Assembly (NCBI GenBank): GCA_041609995.1
Contig: JBFIPU010000036.1
Location: 1-25,134 of the forward strand
Reading direction: 5' to 3'
Source: JABDOU01 sp041609995
GTDB taxonomy: Bacteria > Actinomycetota > Acidimicrobiia > Spongiisociales > SHLN01
Length of the DNA stretch: 25,134 nucleotides
Below, in pieces: positions 16,463 to 23,171 of this stretch; positions within the stretch are counted from its first letter, which is position 1, and every line of letters starts with the position of its first letter. Under the pieces are notes generated by a model, which saw only the letters and a program-made list of their open reading frames with translations, did not search any database and was not told the DNA's origin. Made by a program: the position numbers and the translations under genes.

Positions 16463-16507
16463 GTGGTTGAAACCCACAATTGGCGTGGCCGGAAGGTTGG
16501 GTTGACC
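16463..16507 (+). promoter_or_regulatory. Possible SARP-type heptamer repeats and -35 upstream of the ATP-grasp-like gene
   Basis: GTGGTTG (16463-16469), GTGGCCG (16485-16491) and GTTGGGT (16496-16502) are in register at offsets of 22 and 11 bp. SARP proteins bind heptamers spaced by 11 or 22 bp that run into the -35 region. TTGACC (16502-16507) is a possible -35; the -10 is unclear (AGAGAT at 17-bp spacing). Repeat identity is modest. Confidence 0.25.
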
Positions 16508-16577
16508 CCTGCACAGAAATCGAGAGAGATCGGATACACCGCCTTCATATCGTGGCGCCATCTAGTTAGGAGATTTG

Positions 16578-17498
16578 GTGACAACGCTCTCTCATTCAAC
16601 CCAAGGATTCACACAGGGGATAGAGCCGTGGCTGACGATCAGGGAGGCGGCCGGAACCATCAATGGCACCATCAACGACGTGTTGGTGCCTGCGCTGGGC
16701 TCAGGTGCCGCCCGCACCGAAGCGCTTGCCAACGCCACCCGCCAGGCCCTGCAGAAGGGCTCCGAGCGGCTGAGCTTCAAGGCCCGGGTGCAGGCATCCA
16801 TGGCCATCTGGCGCCAACCGCAAGAAACTCCTCTCGTTTTGACCCCCAGCTGTGTGAGCGACCGGCCTGGTGTCGCCGTTGTCGCTCACCCGGGAGATCT
16901 CGTGGCGCACATGGTGTCAACCTTCCTGCGCTACGACGACATTCCGGTCTGGGACATCAACCCGCACCAGCTGGCCGATGTGCAATACCAGGTCCGCCCC
17001 GACGCCCTCTACATCCAGGGGAATCCCGTCAGCGGTGTGATGCTGCGCTGGTCCCGTTGCCCCGAAAAGGCTGGTGCGGGTTCGACCTCCGATCAGCATT
17101 GCGGTGATCCACTCGTGATCGCCAGCTGGTTGGCAGCTGCCTACCTGGGCCCGACCCGGCTCGTGAACAACTACGACTCCGAGTCGTGGCGAGGTGGGAC
17201 TGGCTGGGCAGTGTGGGAACGCCGCCTCTCCGAGTCCGGAGTTCCCACACTGCAATACGGACAGCCGGCCGGGCGCACCCAAAACAGCCTCGTGGTGTGT
17301 GGTGATGTGGTTGCCGGACCCGACGGAGATTCGATCCGTGCCACCGCCGACATGCTGCGGTCTTCGGGTGTCGAGCTCGCCACGGTCACCACGCTGCCGA
17401 CCGGCGCCGTGTCGGCCATCGAGACCCAGCCCAACATTCAGAACGCTCGGTTCGCCCGCCGGGCAGCCGTGTCCATCATCGAGCACATGGCCGCATGA
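16578..17498 (+). CDS. Uncharacterised protein resembling an ATP-grasp enzyme without its ATP-grasp core
   Basis: A 306-residue protein of no firmly recognised family. Residues 1-90 are a helical N-terminal region. Residues 93-220 look like the pre-ATP-grasp domain of RimK/MvdC-type ligases: GVAVVAHPGDLVAHMV, DIPVWDINP, SGVMLRW, then DPLVIASWLAAAYLGPTRLVNN and WERRLSESGVPTLQ. In full enzymes about 100 residues of nucleotide-binding lysine and glutamate motifs come next. Here the chain jumps to NSLVVCGDVV and ends SSGVELATVTTLPTGAV-SAIETQPNIQNARFA, which resembles the last strands of ATP-grasp folds. The start is GTG 16578 with AGGAG 5 nt upstream. A divergent BTAD regulator probably controls it, and a 52-codon ORF follows by TGATG overlap. 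The relationship is my reading of the sequence and needs a profile or structure comparison. Confidence 0.6.
   Translation: MTTLSHSTQGFTQGIEPWLTIREAAGTINGTINDVLVPALGSGAARTEALANATRQALQKGSERLSFKARVQASMAIWRQPQETPLVLTPSCVSDRPGVAVVAHPGDLVAHMVSTFLRYDDIPVWDINPHQLADVQYQVRPDALYIQGNPVSGVMLRWSRCPEKAGAGSTSDQHCGDPLVIASWLAAAYLGPTRLVNNYDSESWRGGTGWAVWERRLSESGVPTLQYGQPAGRTQNSLVVCGDVVAGPDGDSIRATADMLRSSGVELATVTTLPTGAVSAIETQPNIQNARFARRAAVSIIEHMAA
17208..17253. repeat. Perfect 13-bp inverted repeat inside the ATP-grasp-like gene
   Basis: GCAGTGTGGGAAC (17208-17220) and its exact complement GTTCCCACACTGC (17241-17253) flank a 20-nt loop. A transcript would form a very stable stem in the middle of the coding sequence. 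The arms encode parts of AVWE and VPTLQ. Confidence 0.8.
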
Positions 17499-17656
17499 TG
17501 ATGTCCCGTTTCGTGACACTCGAGCTCTTCGGTTGGACCTTCGTTGCCATTTCCTGGTTCGCCACGGTCGCGAGATCGTTGTTGCACAGATGTGGGCCGT
17601 CCCTTCTGCCCGAGGGACCTGCATGGCCCGCAACGTCGGTTGCCGCCTCACCCTGA
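17498..17656 (+). CDS. Possible 52-aa membrane peptide coupled to the ATP-grasp-like gene
   Basis: The ATG at 17498 shares a base with the stop of the previous gene (TGATG at 17496-17500), with a second ATG directly after it. The 52 codons give MMSRFVTLELFGWTFVAISW, then FATVARSLLHRC, and a Pro/Ala/Ser-rich end (LPEGPAWPATSVAASP). One hydrophobic helix spans about residues 8-29, so a small membrane protein is possible. Its place after an ATP-grasp-like gene recalls modified-peptide precursors, but there is no leader or core motif I can name. No independent Shine-Dalgarno is visible, so it would depend on coupling. It could equally be a chance frame. Confidence 0.3.
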   Translation: MMSRFVTLELFGWTFVAISWFATVARSLLHRCGPSLLPEGPAWPATSVAASP

Positions 17657-17952
17657 GAGGAGACTCACAGCCCAATGCCCTCATACCGTCGAACCCCTCG
17701 GTTGGGTGATCGGAGCGTTGGGAGTGAGCAGGTGGGGCGGCGACCGGCGACCCGAGATCACCTCATTCACTGTTCTCGATACCTCGGGGCCCGCTGGTGT
17801 CGAGGTTGGTGCGGTGGCGCACTTCGCCTGCCGGATGGGCGGGTCGAGGCGCGACGGAGGCCTTCCGGGAGGCGCTGACCGGTTCCAGGGCGGACGCTGA
17901 CGGGGGAGCGAGTCAATCACGAATCACCGGGCGATGCGGTGTCCTGCTCCGC
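17657..17952. other. About 300 bp with no convincing gene
   Basis: GAGAGGAG at 17655-17662 is followed 12 nt later by an ATG (17675) and a 67-codon frame. The peptide is arginine-rich and low in hydrophobic residues, as out-of-frame high-GC DNA is, so I do not call it. I see no strong hairpin, tRNA or mobile element here. It may hold the end of the preceding transcript and a decayed gene. Confidence 0.4.
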
Positions 17953-17958
17953 TAGGTT
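17953..17958 (+). promoter_or_regulatory. -10 box TAGGTT of leaderless zinc-finger gene
   Basis: TAGGTT is followed by 7 nt (GGGGCGC) and the ATG at 17966. There is no Shine-Dalgarno, and the box selects this ATG over earlier in-frame possibilities. Confidence 0.5.
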
Positions 17959-17965
17959 GGGGCGC

Positions 17966-18256
17966 ATGGAGGAGTGTCTTCACATACCCGCTGATGGGGC
18001 CTCGGCGACTCCGGCGTCGGAGGCCGGTTGCCAGCAATGTCTCGCCACCGGTTCGACGTGGGTGCACCTGCGGATGTGCGTCGAATGCGGACAGGTGGGA
18101 TGTTGCGACAACTCTCCCAACACCCACGCCCGGGCCCATTTCGGCGAGCACCCCGATCATCGCCTCATCCGTAGCTTCGAACCGGGCGAAGCATGGTGGT
18201 ATTGCTTCGAGGACGATTATGGATTCGAATTGGAGGGCGTGGGCCCACTGCGGTGA
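17966..18256 (+). CDS. UBP-type zinc finger protein
   Basis: A 96-residue protein that is almost entirely a zinc-finger UBP domain, the fold that binds ubiquitin C-termini in eukaryotes. Candidate zinc ligands run in family order: C4 and H6, C22-x-x-C25, C38-x-x-C41, C46, then H54, H58, H62 and H65 in the THARAHFGEHPDH segment. Short bacterial members are common in actinobacteria and have no established role; bacteria of this kind lack ubiquitin, so another C-terminal tail or ligand is likely. It is cytosolic. Transcription appears leaderless from TAGGTT. The next gene (HTH_42) starts 85 nt downstream on the same strand. Confidence 0.9.
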   Translation: MEECLHIPADGASATPASEAGCQQCLATGSTWVHLRMCVECGQVGCCDNSPNTHARAHFGEHPDHRLIRSFEPGEAWWYCFEDDYGFELEGVGPLR

Positions 18257-18341
18257 ATCCGCCGCGCGACCCTTGGTATCGGTCTGATCGCGACTCGGGC
18301 GGAGCGCTGTCCAGGATCACTTGTGGCAGGAATTGATCGGC

Positions 18342-19523
18342 GTGCGTTCAATCACCGACGAGGAGCGACGGGCTCGCCTCGGGCTTCGCCACCACCTGGC
18401 GAAGCCGGCTCACGACCCATTCACCATCGCCCGGGACCTGGTGGGGCTCCACTCGAGTGACCCGGCCACCGTATTCCTATCGGTGTGGGCGCGAATGCGT
18501 GGTTTTGAGACCAACCAACTCGAACAGGCTCTATACACCGACCGCACCCTGGTTCGGATGCTGGGCATGCGCCGCACGATGTTCGTGGTGCCGGCGGAAT
18601 TGGCGTCCGTGATGGACCGGGCATGTACCCGCTCGTTCTATGAGCGAGAAGAACGCCGCTTCCACAAGCTGCTCGAGGACCACGGGATCGCGAAGGACGG
18701 TGCCGGGTGGGCGGCCCGGGTGGCCCAGGCCGTGCTCGACTCGCTCTACGACCGGGGAGAGGCCACCGCCCGCGAGATCACGGAAGATGTTCCGGAGTTG
18801 GGGCTCAAGATGCGCATGAACGTCGGCAAGAACTATGAAGGTGATGTGGGGGTGTCGACACGCATTCTGTATCTGCTGGCCACTGCCGGCCGCATCGTCC
18901 GGGCGCAGCCACTCGGAACCTGGGTGTCGAGCCAATATCGGTGGGCGCCGACGGATCTCTGGCTGGGCCAACCCCTGGCAGAGCTCGATGAATCGGCCGC
19001 TCGCTCGCAACTGGTGGATCGGTGGCTGTCGTGTTACGGTCCCGGCTCATTCGACGACATCAAGTGGTGGACGGGTTGGGGTGTGCGCGACACCCGGGCC
19101 GCGCTAGAAGCCGCAGGCGCCGTTGAGGTCGAACTCGAGTCCGGGACCGGTTTTGTGCATGCGTCGGACACCGAAAGCGTGCGCGAGCCCAAGACCTGGG
19201 TCGCGCTGCTGCCTGGCCTGGATTCGACGACGATGGGATGGAAGGAACGCGACTGGTACCTGGGCGGTCACCAAGAAGCTCTGTTCGACCGGAACGGGAA
19301 TGGCGGCCCCACCGTCTGGGTGGACGGCCGGGTGGTCGGTGGTTGGGCACACCTCGACTCGGGGGAGGTGGCGGTCCGCCTGCTCGAAGAGATCGATTCA
19401 GCGGCCGAGCGCACGATCGAGCGTCGCGCCCTCGAGTTGTCATCGTGGATGGGCGACGCCCGTTTGAGGACACGCTTCCCGGTACCGCTCGAAAAGGAGT
19501 TGAAACGCCTCCCATCCACGTGA
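18342..19523 (+). CDS. Winged-helix DNA-binding protein (HTH_42 / YcaQ-AlkZ superfamily)
   Basis: A 393-residue member of the HTH_42 family, whose characterised members (AlkZ, YcaQ/AlkX) are DNA glycosylases that unhook interstrand crosslinks. It has the family layout: an N-terminal DLVGLHSSDPATVFLSVWARM, TLVRMLGMRRTMFVV, central wing helices, then ELDESAARSQLVDRWLSCYGPGSFDDI and a C-terminal WVDGRVVGGW. The catalytic QxQ/QxD segment of AlkZ corresponds to LHSSD here, so glycosylase activity is doubtful. This belongs to a common actinobacterial subgroup of unknown role. I chose GTG 18342 (AGGA 10 nt upstream, and RSITDEERRARL is the usual N-terminus) over TTG 18321. The kinase-oxidoreductase fusion follows after 16 nt and is probably co-transcribed. 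Confidence 0.87.
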   Translation: MRSITDEERRARLGLRHHLAKPAHDPFTIARDLVGLHSSDPATVFLSVWARMRGFETNQLEQALYTDRTLVRMLGMRRTMFVVPAELASVMDRACTRSFYEREERRFHKLLEDHGIAKDGAGWAARVAQAVLDSLYDRGEATAREITEDVPELGLKMRMNVGKNYEGDVGVSTRILYLLATAGRIVRAQPLGTWVSSQYRWAPTDLWLGQPLAELDESAARSQLVDRWLSCYGPGSFDDIKWWTGWGVRDTRAALEAAGAVEVELESGTGFVHASDTESVREPKTWVALLPGLDSTTMGWKERDWYLGGHQEALFDRNGNGGPTVWVDGRVVGGWAHLDSGEVAVRLLEEIDSAAERTIERRALELSSWMGDARLRTRFPVPLEKELKRLPST

Positions 19524-19539
19524 GAACCTCTAGGTGTTC

Positions 19540-21039
19540 ATGCGTTTCGTCAAACCTTGCCTCGTGATCCTGGTCGGCCCGTCCGGGGCCGGAAAATCCA
19601 CGTGGGCATCCGCCACGTTCGATCCCAATGAGATCGTGAGCTCCGATCAGCTGCGCGCAGCAGTCGGCATCGACCAGGACGACCAGGTCGCCAGCACGGA
19701 TGCCTTCCATCTGTTGCATGAGACCGTGACTCGTCGGCTCGCTCGCGGCCTGACAACGGTCGTTGACACAACCGGCCTCGACGCGGAAACGCGACGCGAC
19801 TACGTCGACCTGGCTTCCGACCAGATGATGATCACATACGCCGTCTGCTTCGACACGCCGGCCGACGTGTGCCGGGCCCGCAACGCTCGTCGGAACCGGC
19901 CGATCCCCCAGAGCGTGCACAACAAGCAGATCTCGTCTTATCAGCGGAACCGTGCGGAGGTGGAGCGGGATGGTTTCGATGAGGTCGTGATCGTCGATCA
20001 GGCCGATCCGGGCGAGTTGGCACCAGTTGCGGCCGGGCCGAAGTCGTTGGTGGGAAGCGAGGAAGCGGCCCGGCTACAGGAGGAGTCGCCTGGCCGACTG
20101 GCATTCGGTCTGCAGATTTCTTCCTTCCAGTGGCCGGACAGTTCGCAGACCACGCCTGACCGGCTCCGTGCCATTACCGCCTCAGCCCGGCAGGCCGGAT
20201 TCGAGAGCATCTGGGTCATGGACCATTTTCGGCAGATACCCCAGGTCGGACGGGCATGGGAAGACATGCTCGAGTCCTACACGACCCTCGCGTACCTGGC
20301 CGGTATCAGCGAGCAAATTCGGCTGGGAGCTCTCGTCACCGGGGTGACGTATCGGAATCCGGCGTTGCTCGGCAAAATGCTGGCCACGCTCGATGTGCTC
20401 AGCGGCGGTCGGGCGATCTGTGGCTTGGGTCTCGGGTGGTTTGAACAGGAGGCACGCGCCTACGGTATCGACTTTCCGGACGTGAACACCCGATACGAGC
20501 TCTTGGAGGACACCCTCCAGCTCCTTCCGCTGCTGTGGGGCCCGGGCAGCCCCGAGTTCATCGGCAAGCAGATCACCGTGCCCGAGGCGATGTGCTATCC
20601 GCGTCCCGTGCAGGAACGGATCCCAGTCCTCGTCGGTGGCGGGGGGGAGCGTCGAACCCTTCGGCTCGTGGCCCGATACGCCGACTACTGCAATCTGTTC
20701 GGTGAACCCGAGACGGTCCGGCACAAAGTCGAGGTGCTGCACGAGCACTGTCGTTCGGTCGAACGGGATCCGGCCGAGGTCATCGTCAGCCATCTCGGTC
20801 CCGCACTCGTGGCGACGGACCGGGATCACCTTCGCGAACTGATCGCCGAGCACCGTCCGCCCAACACCAGCTCCGACAACTACGCCGCCGCCACCATGGC
20901 GGGCACGGTGGAGGAACAGATCGGTCGCTACCGTCGGCTGGCGGACGCCGGCGTCCAACTGGCGATCGTCAACCTTCCGAATGTGGCCGATCCGGTTGCC
21001 ATCTCACGCTTCAGAGGAATCATCACCGCCTTCGCCTAG
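19540..21039 (+). CDS. Fusion: Pnkp-like P-loop kinase + F420-type LLM oxidoreductase
   Basis: A 499-residue two-domain protein. Residues 5-165 are an AAA_33 kinase like the kinase module of bacterial Pnkp: Walker A GPSGAGKST (13-21), IVSSDQLR, RLARGLTTVVDTTGLDAETR, and the lid RNARRNRPIPQSVHNKQ. After a short linker, residues 186-499 form a luciferase-like TIM barrel: RLAFGLQISSFQW, SIWVMDHF, LGALVTGVTYRNPALLGKML, GLGLGWFEQEA, VLVGGGGERRTLRLVARYAD. It matches F420-dependent (or flavin-dependent) oxidoreductases. Substrates of both halves are unknown. The frame is continuous with no stop between the halves. Start ATG 19540, or GTG 19534; AGGTG lies close upstream. It probably shares a transcript with the HTH_42 gene. 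The stop overlaps that of the convergent antiporter. Confidence 0.88.
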   Translation: MRFVKPCLVILVGPSGAGKSTWASATFDPNEIVSSDQLRAAVGIDQDDQVASTDAFHLLHETVTRRLARGLTTVVDTTGLDAETRRDYVDLASDQMMITYAVCFDTPADVCRARNARRNRPIPQSVHNKQISSYQRNRAEVERDGFDEVVIVDQADPGELAPVAAGPKSLVGSEEAARLQEESPGRLAFGLQISSFQWPDSSQTTPDRLRAITASARQAGFESIWVMDHFRQIPQVGRAWEDMLESYTTLAYLAGISEQIRLGALVTGVTYRNPALLGKMLATLDVLSGGRAICGLGLGWFEQEARAYGIDFPDVNTRYELLEDTLQLLPLLWGPGSPEFIGKQITVPEAMCYPRPVQERIPVLVGGGGERRTLRLVARYADYCNLFGEPETVRHKVEVLHEHCRSVERDPAEVIVSHLGPALVATDRDHLRELIAEHRPPNTSSDNYAAATMAGTVEEQIGRYRRLADAGVQLAIVNLPNVADPVAISRFRGIITAFA

Positions 21040-22283
21040 CGGATCGGCATCTCGTCGACCTGCTTGGCCTCCACCATCCGCTCGGCGTGGTGACGCTCGA
21101 ACCACGATCCATACCGGATAGCCAGCGGATACGACGTGACGCCGTGTAGGACGACACTAGCCAGCACCGTCCAGGTGACGATCAAGAAGATCTCTTCATT
21201 TACCGGCAACGCCGCTCGTTCCAGCATGAAGAGCCCGAACAGGATCGACGCCAGACCCCGCGGCCCAAACCAGCCGATGAATCCCCAGGTGACCGACCGG
21301 AGCCCCGCCCCGAGCAGGCTGAGCGTCACCGGGATCATCCGCACCACGGTGAGGCTCAGGAGCGCATAGAGACCGATACGCCAGGTCAGGTCATCAAGAG
21401 CCGGCCCCACAATCGAGGCACCGAAGAAGAGGAACGTCAGCAGGGCCAGCAGTTGACCTTCGTCTTCTGCGAAATCGTAGGCGCCTGCGCAATGTTCGCG
21501 AGCCGCCACGCCGAAGGCCAGACCCGCCACAAAGGCAGCCACGAAACCGTTACCTTCGACAGCCTCTGATCCGGCAAAAGCGATGACGGGAATTGCCAGG
21601 GTGGCGAGCTGGCGAAACGCCCCTTCGACCCACCCGCGCCGGACGAACCGGTCCAGGAGTCGGCCGCCCAGGTATCCGGCGCCGACCCCGACCAGCACGC
21701 CGAAGCCGATCTGGCGGGCCGCAAACTCCAGCCACTCGCCTGATGATTCGTATCCCGAGGCCGCCAAGGCCAGGAACAGCGTGATGATCGGGAGCATGAT
21801 GCCGTCGTTGAGCCCGCTTTCCACGTTGATCACCTGGCGTATCCGTACCGGCACTGCCGGGCTGGCCACGACGGCCTGACCCAACGCCGCGTCGGTGGGG
21901 GTGAGGATGGCCGCCAGCAGCGCGGCCTCGGTCCATCCGAAGTGGGGGAACATCCAGACCGCGACCACGGTGCCGGCGAGAATCGTCAGCGGCAGGCCCA
22001 GGCCCAGGAGCCGGGCCGGCAGGTCGACCTGAGGCCGGAGCCGGTACACATCGATGCGCACCGCATCCGTGAAGAGGAGCAGCACCAACGTGGCCTGGGC
22101 GAGGACGCGAATCACGCCCTCGGACATGCCGATGGTCAACACATCGGCGCCGGCTGAGCCGAGCACCACACCGGCGAACACGAATACCATCGGTCCGGTG
22201 AGAAGAGTGGTTTCGAGGCGGCGCGAAATCAGACCGTATACGAGCACGAAAGTCGCCACTGCAGTGACGGCGACGAACTCCAT
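21036..22283 (-). CDS. CPA1-type Na+(K+)/H+ antiporter
   Basis: A 415-residue membrane protein with about 12 helices, exchanging monovalent cations for protons at the cytoplasmic membrane. The core motifs of the NhaP/CPA1 group are ILTPTDAALGQAV (D131) and INVESGLNDG with the electroneutral N159-D160 pair; the C-terminal half contains GFIGWFGPRGLASILFGLF, the GPRG signature. There is no long cytoplasmic regulatory tail. The ATG at 22283 is 7 nt after the stop of the 70-aa gene and has no good Shine-Dalgarno, so it is probably translated by coupling. Its stop uses the same four bases (CTAG) as the convergent fusion gene. Confidence 0.94.
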   Translation of the reverse strand: MEFVAVTAVATFVLVYGLISRRLETTLLTGPMVFVFAGVVLGSAGADVLTIGMSEGVIRVLAQATLVLLLFTDAVRIDVYRLRPQVDLPARLLGLGLPLTILAGTVVAVWMFPHFGWTEAALLAAILTPTDAALGQAVVASPAVPVRIRQVINVESGLNDGIMLPIITLFLALAASGYESSGEWLEFAARQIGFGVLVGVGAGYLGGRLLDRFVRRGWVEGAFRQLATLAIPVIAFAGSEAVEGNGFVAAFVAGLAFGVAAREHCAGAYDFAEDEGQLLALLTFLFFGASIVGPALDDLTWRIGLYALLSLTVVRMIPVTLSLLGAGLRSVTWGFIGWFGPRGLASILFGLFMLERAALPVNEEIFLIVTWTVLASVVLHGVTSYPLAIRYGSWFERHHAERMVEAKQVDEMPIR

Positions 22284-22290
22284 TTTCGGT

Positions 22291-22503
22291 TTATGCGTCG
22301 GACGCGGTCGGGTTGGTCAGGTCCTCGACGATGGCTGCCACCGATCGCGATGCCACCAGCGGATCCGTCAAGCCGCGCACCCATACCAGTGAGCGGCGAC
22401 CGGGACCGCGCCCTTCGGTCACCGGCTCGACGGCCGAGACATCCTCCGATCGGACGAACTTGCTGTACCCCAGGCTGACCATGCGTCCCGATTGCACTCT
22501 CAT
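22291..22503 (-). CDS. 70-aa small protein upstream of the antiporter, possibly RemA/DUF370-like
   Basis: The 70-residue product begins MRVQSGRMVSLGYSKFVRSE, then DVSAVEPVTEGRGPGRRSLV, WVRGLTDPLVASRSVAAIVE and DLTN. The order (GY at the N-terminus, V-x-AVEP, basic middle, SRSVAAIV) recalls the short DUF370/RemA fold, a DNA-binding biofilm regulator in Bacillus, but similarity is weak and I do not assign it. Residue use (regular hydrophobics, few clustered Arg/Pro) looks like a real protein. The start is supported by TAGCTT 7 nt upstream. It is 7 nt from the antiporter start, so a role in controlling that gene or its product is plausible. Confidence 0.62.
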   Translation of the reverse strand: MRVQSGRMVSLGYSKFVRSEDVSAVEPVTEGRGPGRRSLVWVRGLTDPLVASRSVAAIVEDLTNPTASDA

Positions 22504-22510
22504 GTGCCTG

Positions 22511-22516
22511 AAGCTA
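22511..22516 (-). promoter_or_regulatory. -10 box TAGCTT of the small-protein/antiporter operon
   Basis: On the minus strand TAGCTT precedes the ATG at 22503 by 7 nt (CAGGCAC), the leaderless geometry seen at other starts in this window. Confidence 0.5.
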
Positions 22517-22580
22517 CCAGGGGGAAGCGTCGGCCGACATCGGCCCAAAGGTCGATCATTCGTCGACCCCGGTGGCTCGA

Positions 22581-22608
22581 GCGACCCGACCATACGAGGT
22601 CGGGTCGC
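22581..22608 (-). terminator. Strong hairpin after the CMD gene pair
   Basis: GCGACCCGACC (22581-22591) and GGTCGGGTCGC (22598-22608) form a perfect 11-bp stem with a 6-nt loop, 10 nt after the stop of the second CMD gene. There is no U-tract on the minus strand, so it would be an I-shaped, tail-less terminator of the sort proposed for actinobacteria. It isolates this operon from the antiporter operon. Confidence 0.6.
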
Positions 22609-22618
22609 ACCCTTTGCA

Positions 22619-23167
22619 CTAAGTGACCGGCTTCGAGAACAGCACCGGATCGGAGACCCCGAGGGTGTCGCCCATCCTGCCAATGTTGATGAACGTGTTG
22701 ATCACTGAAGCGATCTCGAGGAGTTGCCCGGCGTCGTAGTGCTCATACAGCGGGTTCCAGATGTCGTCGCCCACATCGTTGGCGTCGACGGCCGTCTGTT
22801 CGACCAACTCGAAGACCGCTCTCTCGGCGTCCGTGTAGTGAGGGGACGTGCGCCAGAGGCTGTGGTTCAAATCGCCGAGTTTGTCGGCCGGTACCCCGAG
22901 CTCCATTGCCAGTTTCTCGTGGGCTCCATAGCTGTAGTAGGCGCCGGTCGCCCTGAGCGTCTTGAGGATGATGAGCTCCTTGAATGCCCAGGAATTGCGG
23001 CCCTCACCAAGCGCCTGCACCAGAAAGTCCGTCAGGGCCTTGCAGAAGGCAGGATTGGTGCCGAGCGCCTTGACGAAGTTGGGCACGTGGCCGAAGTGGG
23101 CTTCCGCCTTGGCGTAGGTCTCCGCCAGCTCGGTGGTCGGGGTTTCAATTGTCGCAACAACTGGCAT
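22619..23167 (-). CDS. Carboxymuconolactone decarboxylase-like protein lacking the CxxC pair
   Basis: A 182-residue AhpD/CMD-like helical protein. FKELIILKTLRATGAYYSYGAHEKLA (62-87) is the family active-site helix: E64 and H83 are kept, but the redox cysteines of AhpD are replaced by A76 and S79 (AYYS). Thiol peroxidase chemistry is therefore unlikely, and a decarboxylase-like, isomerase or partner role is more probable. The C-terminal half (ASVINTFINIGRMGDTLGV) is typical of the family. The start at 23167 has AGGAG 7 nt upstream and follows the paralogue's stop by 4 nt, so the two are co-translated. It is transcribed from the TetR-controlled promoter and ends at a strong hairpin. Confidence 0.88.
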   Translation of the reverse strand: MPVVATIETPTTELAETYAKAEAHFGHVPNFVKALGTNPAFCKALTDFLVQALGEGRNSWAFKELIILKTLRATGAYYSYGAHEKLAMELGVPADKLGDLNHSLWRTSPHYTDAERAVFELVEQTAVDANDVGDDIWNPLYEHYDAGQLLEIASVINTFINIGRMGDTLGVSDPVLFSKPVT

Positions 23168-23171
23168 GGTC

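Noticed and set aside
17675..17878. 67-codon frame after GAGAGGAG
   Set aside because: Arginine-rich (about a quarter of residues) and without a recognisable fold; the spacing from the ribosome-like site is long.
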